Source of the DNA: an uncultured Streptococcus sp.
Lineage (GTDB): Bacteria; Bacillota; Bacilli; Lactobacillales; Streptococcaceae
Direction of reading: 5' to 3'
NCBI GenBank assembly: GCA_900755085.1
Contig: CAAEFF010000066.1
Location: forward strand, 1 to 8,287
DNA length: 8,287 nt
The position numbers and the translations under genes are program-made. The notes under the pieces were generated by a model. That model did not search any database, was not told the DNA's origin, and was given only the letters and a program-made list of their open reading frames with translations. Position 1 is the stretch's first letter; each line of letters opens with the position of its first letter. Below, piece by piece: positions 1-6,600 of the stretch.

Positions 1-370
1 TCATCATTTCCTTGACGGGTCTGCGTGAGAGGACGAGAGGGAGAAGGATATTGTCCTTGACGGACAAGGTATCGAGCAGATTAAAGTCTTGAAAGACAAA
101 TCCTAGTTTTTCCCGACGGAAGCTCGAGGCATCCTTGTTCTTGATAGTTGAAGTATCGGTACCGTTAAGGTAGACCCGTCCTTCGGTCGGCTGGTCCAGC
201 ATGGCTAGGATATTGAGGAGGGTCGATTTCCCGGACCCTGATTCCCCCATGATGGCAACGTATTCGCCATTTTCCACGGTAAAATGAATGTCCTTTAGGG
301 CTTCAACCTGCGTCCCTTGAAAGCGGGTTTTGTAGATTTTTTTGATGTGTTGAACGTCTAGCAATGACAT
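1..370 (-). CDS. BceA-like ABC transporter ATP-binding protein (5' part, cut by window edge)
   Basis: This is the nucleotide-binding subunit of an ABC transporter. The first 123 codons are present, about half of the roughly 250 residues usual for the family. The Walker A motif is GESGSGKST (residues 42-50) and the Q-loop is in FVFQDFNLLD (Q94). The LSGGQ signature and Walker B lie outside the window. The start MSLLDVQHIKKIY is supported by AAGGAGA about 6 nt upstream. The sequence resembles the LolD/MacB-type ATPases of BceAB transporters, which remove peptide antibiotics such as bacitracin or lantibiotics from lipid II-cycle targets at the membrane. Context supports this: a BceRS-like pair lies just upstream on the same strand, and a small ORF ends 15 nt before the start. 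A large FtsX-type permease would be expected next, but it is not in the window. The drug specificity cannot be read from the sequence. Confidence 0.9.
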   Translation of the reverse strand, partial: MSLLDVQHIKKIYKTRFQGTQVEALKDIHFTVENGEYVAIMGESGSGKSTLLNILAMLDQPTEGRVYLNGTDTSTIKNKDASSFRREKLGFVFQDFNLLDTLSVKDNILLPLVLSRRPVKEMM

Positions 371-385
371 ACTTTTCTCCTTTTA

Positions 386-514
386 CTAGTAGATCAAGAA
401 AAATTCTTGGGTTTGTTGCAGGACTTGGAGACCAAATTCCGTCTTTTCCAGATCGGTTTGCTCATTTGGTTTCTTAATCTTTTTGGGTTCTTTCATCCAT
501 TTCAAGAGTTTCAT
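386..514 (-). CDS. Unrecognised 42-residue small protein upstream of the ABC ATPase
   Basis: This is a short ORF lying between the kinase and the ATPase. It starts MKLLKWMKEPKKIKKPNE and ends FGLQVLQQTQEFFLIY followed by TAG. A near-perfect Shine-Dalgarno sequence, AAGGAGG, sits 8 nt before the ATG, stronger than those of its neighbours. The N-terminal 15 residues are highly basic (seven Lys). The middle is polar and acidic, and the C-terminus is hydrophobic and aromatic (EFFLIY). There is no signal peptide, no clear transmembrane segment and no Cys. It appears to be the first cistron downstream of a promoter with a BceR-type operator, 15 nt before the ATPase start, so it is probably co-expressed and perhaps translationally coupled. 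I do not recognise the family. It could be a leader ORF, a small regulator of the transporter or kinase, or a cytosolic microprotein. Its existence rests on the ribosome binding site, spacing and intact frame, not on homology. Confidence 0.65.
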   Translation of the reverse strand: MKLLKWMKEPKKIKKPNEQTDLEKTEFGLQVLQQTQEFFLIY

Positions 515-522
515 TTTCTTGA

Positions 523-529
523 CCTCCTT
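523..529 (-). promoter_or_regulatory. Strong Shine-Dalgarno site of the small ORF
   Basis: AAGGAGG on the minus strand lies 8 nt before the ATG at 514. This near-full complement to the 16S 3' end is the main evidence that the 42-codon ORF is translated. Confidence 0.75.
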
Positions 530-543
530 CATTTGATGAGACT

Positions 544-572
544 ATTGTATAAAAAATAAAAGGCGGCTACCA
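544..572 (-). promoter_or_regulatory. Probable activator-dependent promoter of small ORF and ABC transporter
   Basis: A good -10 element, TACAAT (544-549), precedes a purine about 7 nt downstream, giving a leader of roughly 23 nt before the small ORF. At the 17-bp spacing the -35 position reads TGGTAG (567-572), a poor match to TTGACA. A weak -35 with a regulator site further upstream is what an activated promoter should look like, so I infer that the response regulator switches it on. Confidence 0.6.
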
Positions 573-602
573 TAACCTAACCTTTCATTTTACCGTTTAT
601 TT

Positions 603-618
603 CTTACATTTTTGTAAG
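603..618 (-). promoter_or_regulatory. BceR-type operator (inverted repeat)
   Basis: Perfect 6-bp arms, CTTACA and TGTAAG, flank a 4-nt centre. This meets the TNACA-N4-TGTAA pattern described for BceR-like response regulators of Firmicutes. It lies in the gap after the kinase gene, centred about 73 bp before the inferred start of the transporter transcript and 30 bp upstream of its -35 position. The likely ligand is the response regulator encoded at 1596-2273. No equivalent site is evident upstream of the regulator gene itself, suggesting that only the transporter transcript is directly induced. Confidence 0.75.
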
Positions 619-628
619 ATGGAAAAAA

Positions 629-1603
629 CTAATCCATGACCAACTTCTTCTCTTCAAAGCGAATAGCGACGGTTGTGCCTTGGCCAACCTCTGAGTGGAG
701 GCTAATTTTGTGGCCCAATTGCTCTGCAATTTTCTTAGACAGATAGAGCCCCAGCCCTGAGGATTGCTGGGTCATGTGGCCATTGTAACCGGAGAAGCCC
801 CGCTCAAATACGCGGAGGACATCGCTATTTTTGATTCCAATCCCGCTGTCCTTTATATAGAGGGTCTGGTCTTTGAAATAGATCTCAATTCCACCTGTAC
901 TGGTATACTTGAGGCTATTGGACAGCAATTGCTCTATGATGACCAAGAGCCACTTGCGATCGGTAATGACGGCGACATCCAAATCATGCAGGTTCACTGT
1001 CAAGTTCTTTTGGATAAAAAAGAGGGCATATTTGCGGACCACTTCTTTGACCAAGTCCTCTAGCGACACGCGCTTTAAGACCAGATCGTCATGAAAACTC
1101 TCCAATCGCAGGTACTGCAGAACCAGATTGGCATAGGAGTCAATTTTGAAAAGCTCCTGCTCCATCTGCTGCTTGACAATAGGTGTCTCGACATCTTGGA
1201 CCAAGAGCTGGCTAGCTGCAATGGGCGTCTTAATCTGGTGAACCCAGAGGGTGTAGTAATCCATCAGGTCATTGAACTTGGCCTGGGCTACTTTGCCTTG
1301 CTCCAGGCGCGCCTGTTGTTCTTCTGTATATTTTTCATAAAGGAGATGTTCCAGTGGTGAGGCAAGCTCTATTTCCTCATACAGCAAGGCTTTGCGGTAC
1401 TCTTGAAAGGTCATAGCGAAATCCCAGATCAAGATACAGAGGGTAAAAAATCCTAGCATCAGAGTTGCATAGAGGAAAACTGTCCCCGTCTCTGGAAAGA
1501 GAAAGGCAAAGACCAAATCGACCATCAAAAAGATGACCACTAGATAGAGCAGGCGCCTGCGGGATACCACATACTGCCAAAAGATGTTCCCATATTTATT
1601 CAT
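629..1603 (-). CDS. BceS-like intramembrane-sensing histidine kinase
   Basis: This is the sensor kinase of a two-component system, 324 residues long, typical of the BceS/GraS class. Two transmembrane helices (about 18-36 and 41-64) are joined by a loop of only about five residues, so there is no extracellular sensor domain. In this class the partner BceAB-type transporter does the sensing. The H-box is WVHQIKTPIAA with phosphoacceptor His122. The N-box is EQLLSNSLKYT (N229), the G1 box DSGIGI (252-257) and the G2 box SGLGL (282-286), so all catalytic elements are intact. The ATG overlaps the end of the response-regulator gene by 8 bp, implying translational coupling; no strong separate ribosome site is visible. 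The BceA-like ATPase downstream fits as its sensory partner. The stimulus, probably a cell-wall-active peptide, is inferred from family and context. Confidence 0.92.
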   Translation of the reverse strand: MNKYGNIFWQYVVSRRRLLYLVVIFLMVDLVFAFLFPETGTVFLYATLMLGFFTLCILIWDFAMTFQEYRKALLYEEIELASPLEHLLYEKYTEEQQARLEQGKVAQAKFNDLMDYYTLWVHQIKTPIAASQLLVQDVETPIVKQQMEQELFKIDSYANLVLQYLRLESFHDDLVLKRVSLEDLVKEVVRKYALFFIQKNLTVNLHDLDVAVITDRKWLLVIIEQLLSNSLKYTSTGGIEIYFKDQTLYIKDSGIGIKNSDVLRVFERGFSGYNGHMTQQSSGLGLYLSKKIAEQLGHKISLHSEVGQGTTVAIRFEEKKLVMD

Positions 1604-2273
1604 GGATTAACCCATAACCGATGCCTTTCTTGGTTTCGATGAAGTTTGACAAGCCAGCCTCTTCTAATTTCTTGCGAAGGCGGGCCACATTGACAGACAA
1701 GGTATTATCATCAATAAAGAAGTCGCTATTCCAGAGTTCTTTCATCATATCATCGCGCGCCACAATACTGCCCGCATGCTCAAACAGGACGCGCAGGATC
1801 TGAAATTCATTCTTGGTCAACTTGATGACTTCCCCTTCATACACCAAGTCCGTGGACTTGAGATTGAGGATGGCGCCACGGTGCTCCAGCAGATTTTGAT
1901 CCGTGCCAAATTCGTAAGAGCGACGCAAAAGTCCTTGGACCTTGGCAAGGAGCACATTTTGATCAAAAGGCTTGGTGACAAAATCGTCTCCACCCATATT
2001 GATGGCCATGACAATATCCATGGCTTGATCCCGTGAGGAAAGAAACATAATCGGAACCTTTGAAACCTTGCGAATCTCCTGGCACCAGTGATACCCATTG
2101 TAGAGTGGAAGGCCAATATCCATGAGAATCAAGTGGGGGTCAGTTTCGACAAAGATCCCGAGGACGTCCATAAAATCCTCTACTGCGACCACTTCATAGC
2201 CCCATTGTTCCAATAATTGTTTGACCTGTTGACGAATAATTTCATCATCTTCCACTAAGAGAATTTTATGCAT
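1596..2273 (-). CDS. BceR-like OmpR-family response regulator
   Basis: This is a DNA-binding response regulator of 225 residues, the normal length for the OmpR/PhoB family. The receiver domain (1 to about 115) begins MHKILLVEDDEI with the acidic pair, carries phosphoacceptor Asp52 in LILMDIGLP, and ends with the conserved Lys101 in FVTKPF. The C-terminal half is a winged helix (about 126-225) ending in KKGIGYGLIHE. I chose the ATG at 2271-2273 because the family begins exactly there and GAAGGGAA lies just upstream. The frame stays open for 48 more codons, but those would extend upstream of the -10 element. It is co-transcribed with the kinase and should be phosphorylated by it. The inverted repeat at 603-618 is its likely target, placing the small ORF and ABC transporter under its control. 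Confidence 0.93.
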   Translation of the reverse strand: MHKILLVEDDEIIRQQVKQLLEQWGYEVVAVEDFMDVLGIFVETDPHLILMDIGLPLYNGYHWCQEIRKVSKVPIMFLSSRDQAMDIVMAINMGGDDFVTKPFDQNVLLAKVQGLLRRSYEFGTDQNLLEHRGAILNLKSTDLVYEGEVIKLTKNEFQILRVLFEHAGSIVARDDMMKELWNSDFFIDDNTLSVNVARLRKKLEEAGLSNFIETKKGIGYGLIHE

Positions 2274-2303
2274 GGCTTTCTTCCCTTCTTTTTTCTTCTT
2301 CCT

Positions 2304-2312
2304 ATTATAACA
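2304..2312 (-). promoter_or_regulatory. Extended -10 promoter of the response regulator/kinase operon
   Basis: The minus strand reads TGT followed by TATAAT (hexamer 2304-2309), a perfect -10 with the TGN extension. The -35 position (TTTTTC at 17 bp) is poor, as extended -10 promoters allow. This would give constitutive low expression of the two-component system, with a leader of about 24 nt. Confidence 0.7.
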
Positions 2313-2355
2313 GATTAAGCAGCAGAGAAAAAGATCAAGCGCAGACTTCTTATCA

Positions 2356-2376
2356 GGGGGGCCTTTTTCTACCCCC
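2356..2376. repeat. G-run/C-run inverted repeat between divergent promoters
   Basis: Six G residues (2356-2361) and five C residues (2372-2376) surround a T-rich centre of 10 bases. The repeat lies between the two divergent promoters and covers the -35 position of the plus-strand gene. It could be a protein-binding site or form a hairpin; the sequence does not decide. The runs are short for phase variation. Confidence 0.35.
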
Positions 2377-2383
2377 ATTTTTG

Positions 2384-2392
2384 TGCTATACT
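2384..2392 (+). promoter_or_regulatory. Extended -10 promoter of the DUF2974 hydrolase gene
   Basis: TGC followed by TATACT (2387-2392) forms an extended -10 element. The start point would be near 2399, about 20 nt before the ATG at 2420. The -35 position (2364-2369) is T-rich without a good match and lies within the G/C-run inverted repeat. Confidence 0.6.
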
Positions 2393-2419
2393 GATAGAAA
2401 TACCACACAGGAGGCACAG

Positions 2420-3604
2420 ATGTCGACGATTTTTGATTACCTAAAAGAAGTGACCTACGATTCCATCTATGACCGTCCCTTTAAGGAACTGGATGTCCTG
2501 GCACTGACAGAGCTGACCTATCTACCTTTTGGACATATTGTGCCTCAAGGAGATGCAACAGGGATCCAAGTGCGTCTGTCTGATGCGATGGACCTTATCG
2601 ATCGAACCAGAGATTTCATTGTGACAGACCAGCACCTGCAATTAGTTGATGAGCTCGCTACTTCTAAGCGCTTTAAGAACATCAAACTCCTCAACTATGT
2701 CGACGAGTACGATCCTGATGTGCAAAAACAGTTTGCGGCCATGACCTATCGTCTTACCATGGATGTCTATTTAGTCGTGTTTCGAGGGACCGATGATACC
2801 TTGATCGGCTGGAAGGAAGACTTCCACATGACCTATATGGACCATGTCCCAGCCCAAAGACGCGCAGCCAGCTACCTGCAAAACGTCATGAAGGAATTTC
2901 CGAAAGGGCGCTTCTTAGTAGCCGGCCACTCCAAAGGAGGCAATCTCGCGACCTATGCCTGCTCTTACCTGCCGGGTTCTTTATTTGAACGGATCGATGC
3001 CATCTACAGCTACGATGCTCCTGGCCTCAACCAGGCCATTATTGAAACAGAAGGCTACCAGCACACCTCCCCAAACATTCGTCGCTTTGTCCCTCAAGGA
3101 TCCATCGTTGGGATGATGTTGGAGGTTCCAGAACCGACGACCATTGTCAAAAGTCGCGCCTTTGGTGGCTTTGCCCAGCACGATGCTTTTACTTGGATGA
3201 TTGAGAAGGATACATTTGTGACCCTGGATCAAACCAGTCCCGATAGCCAGCAAACCGACGAGACCCTGAAGCAGTGGGTTCGCGAAACATCGGCGGATGA
3301 GCGTAAGAAGTTCTTTGACACCTTTTTTGGTATTTTTCTCGATGCAGGTATTACTTCAATCAATGATTTGAGGAACTTGAAAAATTTCTCCAAGATCAAA
3401 GAAATCTTTCAAAATGCTCAAGACCTAGATCCTACAGAAAGGGAAATGCTAGAACGTCTAGCCAAACAACTCCTCGATACCCGTGTCAAAGCCTGGAAAA
3501 AATGGCAGACAGTTCCCCGTATTCTAGTTCAAATGACTGCATTTTTCAAGCGCAAAAAAGCAGTCGAGTCCTCCTCACCACTGCTCCTAGAGCACAAGGA
3601 ATGA
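2420..3604 (+). CDS. DUF2974 (Mbeg1-like) alpha/beta hydrolase, putative lipase/esterase
   Basis: This is a 394-residue protein with the lipase-type fold. The nucleophile elbow is AGHSKGGNLA with Ser171. The oxyanion-region motif VVFRGTDD (119-126) resembles class-3 lipases. Likely remaining catalytic residues are Asp199 in YSYDAPG and His254 in FAQHDAFTW. No signal peptide or membrane helix is visible, so it should be cytosolic. The region after about 300 is helical and charged, ending in a Lys-rich stretch. I start it at ATG 2420, preceded by AGGAGG at 5 nt. An in-frame TTG at 2381 would add 13 residues but overlaps the -10 element. The family is common in Firmicutes, but its substrate is, as far as I know, not established. 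It is divergent from the BceRS-like operon and convergent with pht, so it appears to be a single-gene unit; a link to envelope stress is only suggested by proximity. Confidence 0.85.
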   Translation: MSTIFDYLKEVTYDSIYDRPFKELDVLALTELTYLPFGHIVPQGDATGIQVRLSDAMDLIDRTRDFIVTDQHLQLVDELATSKRFKNIKLLNYVDEYDPDVQKQFAAMTYRLTMDVYLVVFRGTDDTLIGWKEDFHMTYMDHVPAQRRAASYLQNVMKEFPKGRFLVAGHSKGGNLATYACSYLPGSLFERIDAIYSYDAPGLNQAIIETEGYQHTSPNIRRFVPQGSIVGMMLEVPEPTTIVKSRAFGGFAQHDAFTWMIEKDTFVTLDQTSPDSQQTDETLKQWVRETSADERKKFFDTFFGIFLDAGITSINDLRNLKNFSKIKEIFQNAQDLDPTEREMLERLAKQLLDTRVKAWKKWQTVPRILVQMTAFFKRKKAVESSSPLLLEHKE

Positions 3605-3653
3605 GACTCAACAACTGAAAAAAGAGACCTCCTCTTCTATTCACTAGAACTCA

Positions 3654-3685
3654 AAAATCATCTGAAATGTCTTTCAGATGATTTT
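3654..3685. terminator. Bidirectional terminator between hydrolase and pht genes
   Basis: Perfect 14-bp arms, AAAATCATCTGAAA and TTTCAGATGATTTT, flank a 4-nt loop (3668-3671). T-rich sequence follows on both strands, so the hairpin can end the plus-strand hydrolase transcript and the minus-strand adcAII-pht transcript. It lies 49 bp after the hydrolase stop and 7 bp past the pht stop. Confidence 0.9.
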
Positions 3686-3692
3686 CTATTTT

Positions 3693-6600
3693 CTATTGGT
3701 CCTGAGAAACTGGAGCATCTGGCGTGCCTTCTTCTATGGAAGTTGGTCTTGCAGGCTCTGTTTCTGTCTCAGTTGTGGCAGGCTTGCTTCCTTCTGAAGC
3801 GGCTGCTTCTTTTTCTACCGGAGTTTCTGTAGCTACAGGCGTTTCAGTTGTGGTAGCTGGTTTGGTCACTTCGGTTGCAGATGGCATTGCTGCTAACTCT
3901 GCCTGAAAGGCTTGGATAGCCTGTAGTAAGGCTACTTTGTCACTCTTTGGATTAGCCAATTGGTCAAAGAGAGCTTCTAAGCGATCAAATACAGCATCAC
4001 TAGCCCCCTTGTCCTGCAATTGTTGGTGAAGCGCCATCAATTGGTTATAGAGCTGTTGATAAAGGGCGACATCCCCAATCTGAGGCTCTTCTGTTTGCTT
4101 TTGTTTTTGCTTTTCAATGGTGTCACTGATTTCGCGTAACAGATCTTGTCCACTTGCAATAGCCTTGTCTGGATCCGTCTCATTTCCAAGCAGAGCCAAA
4201 CTTGCTTCAAAGGCAGTTCGTTTGGCCTGGTCTTCGACTTGTGGCAAGAGCGACTGGATTTGCTCTGAGAGCCCTGTCAGGATGCTGGTTCGTTGACGGG
4301 ATTCTGTCGCCTTGTCCAACTCTCCATATAAGCCCTTGAGGAAATCATAGACCGCTAAGTTATAAGATGGGGACTGACTTCCTTTTTGATCTAAAACTGT
4401 TTTTTCAATTGGATAGGTTTGTCCTTTTTCTTGAGAGAAGAGCTGGTCAATTGCCTGCTTGGTTTGGTAGAGTTCCATAAAGTGAACCTTGGAATCCCAA
4501 GCTTCTTCAAAGGCTTGGGCCCGATAGAGTTTCAAAGCTAGATCTGCCGTCTTGCTGCGCAGTTCTGGTGTTAAGCGCGCGTCGCTCAAGCTTTGGTAGA
4601 AGTACTTGAGATAGTCGACTGATGTCACACCCGTCCGATCTTGCATCTCCTGAACAGCTTCTAATAACTTCCCTTCCTGCTCTAAACGCTTGCTGTCCTT
4701 GCTAGCATAGGCTTCCTGCAGTTGAGCGACCAACTCTTCCTTCTTCAGTTGGAATGCTTCTGTGTCTAGCAAGCGCACTTGTTCCAGCAATTCCTGGTAG
4801 CGACGATCGAGGGCTGTCTCTTCTTTTGGTTTGATCGCTTGAGTCGCATGAATGTACTGCTCATCAACCTGGTTGAGACTGGCTAGGTAGCCTTCCGTCG
4901 AGTTGCTTGGGAAGCTCTTGACATTTTCTAAGAAGTGGCCCAAGATGAGCTCAATCCGTCGTTGTTGCAATGGATCAGAAGCGTAAAGAGTCCGGCTTTC
5001 TACTAGAAGTTGGTTGACCCTGTCCTCTACTGCTTTTTTATTCAAGTCTCCTTTTTTGTAAGGCGATTGGATAGTAGGAAGGCGATGGGCTAAGTAGTCT
5101 GCTAGTCCCGCTGATCGCACCTTGATGTAGTGGTTGTGATCGCCATGTGGGATGACAAACTGACCATTTTCAATCTGGAGGCTATACGGAGAAATCCCTG
5201 AGCGAAGCGCTGTTGCATAGAGTTCATTGATAAAGTCTAGTTCAGGATTGCCCGTCTCAAGTGGGATCCGGACATGTTCCTTACGAACGGCATAAGGGTG
5301 GATGTGGGTCGGATCGTATTCTTGGTCTGGATTGTTAAAGACAAAGAAACCATTGGAAATCTTAATGGCCTCACGAGGGACGCCGTAGGTCTTGCTGATA
5401 TACTGGATCTTTTCCTCATCTGAGGCATCGCGAGAATAGCTGGCGACATCATCTGTCAGTGGCTGTCCCTTATCCTCTTCTTTCTTACCTGCCAGAGTTG
5501 CCTCTGCTGCTGCAATCTCTTGAGGAGAGAGGTCCTTTTTATAGAAATAATGAGCGTGGTTGCCATGAGCGACCATGTAACCGTCCTCGTCCTTACTGAT
5601 GACCATATCTGCATGGAAACCATGATCGTGCTCCTCTTCGTGCTCGTGATCATGACTGTCCCCATGTTCATGCTCGTGCTTATGGTCAATCGGTTTTGTA
5701 CTTGGACTTGAAGGCCGGCTTGGACTTATTTCAGCAGGTGTAGTAGCACCTTGGGCCCGAAGCAGTTGGAATTGCCGCGCCAGCTCACGTTCCAATGGAG
5801 ATAGGGAGCTGTAAGGGATAAAGTGGAAATGATCCCCGTGAGGGTAGACAATTCCTTGATAGGTCCATTTGGTAATCTTACTTGGATCAAAGACAGAACC
5901 ATCAGACTCCACATGACGAGAAGACAGAGGTGTTTTCTGCAATTCTTCCATCAGATTGCTGAGTGTTGACGTTGGTTTCGAGCTTACAGGTTTAGACGGC
6001 ACTGGTGTCGTCTGTGTATGGGTTGGACTTGGTGACACCTGGTTGCTAGCTTGTTTTCCTAAGTTTGGAGAGGCTTGATTTGGAGTCCCTTGATTCTTAC
6101 CTGCTTCTACACTTTGGCTAGCTAAGTACGAGCCTCCAGCCTGATGGCCACTTTGACCGCCTAGGACAGAGAGGGCTGCTGCTAACTCGCCAGCAGATAA
6201 GGCACTCTTTGGAATATAATGGTAATGTCCGCCATGGGGCACAATGAAGCCACCCCCTGTATCTGAAATGACATCTCCAGGGCTAAAGACATAACCATCG
6301 TCCGTACGATAGCCTCCTCCTGAATAGTTTTTAGCAGTCAGCGTTTCAAGGGTCTTCCCCTCTTTTAGCGCTTGACTTGGCTGACGAAAATCTCGAGTTT
6401 TAACCCCTTTATGCGAGGAGCTCGCCTGTACCGATCCTGTTTCCCCTTCTTCTTTAGCGCCTCCTTTTTGTTGTTGAGCGATCTCTTCGATCGAGCGCAC
6501 ATTGACCGTATGCTGCGCATCCTTTAAGTAGAGATAGTATTTACCAGCGCGTTTAATGATATAGCCATCCTTGACCTTGCTGACAATATCAGCTTCTTGG

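Noticed and set aside
551..579. Possible terminator for the kinase transcript (GGTTA-TGG-TAGCC followed by a T-rich run)
   Set aside because: The stem is only 5 bp with one G-T pair and lies inside the promoter of the next transcript, so it is too weak to call.
764..1360. Plus-strand frames opposite the histidine kinase
   Set aside because: They are antisense to a complete, well-conserved kinase and have no supported start sites.
2274..2417. N-terminal extension of the response regulator by 48 codons
   Set aside because: The receiver domain starts at MHKILLVEDD, and the extension would begin upstream of the TGTTATAAT promoter element.
2381..2419. TTG start adding 13 residues to the DUF2974 hydrolase
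   Set aside because: It overlaps the -10 TATACT, whereas ATG 2420 has AGGAGG at good spacing.
5456..5711. Frames on both strands over the His-rich part of pht, rich in Met, Ser and Val
   Set aside because: They are out-of-frame readings of the repetitive CAT/CAC and GAT/GAA codons of the real gene.
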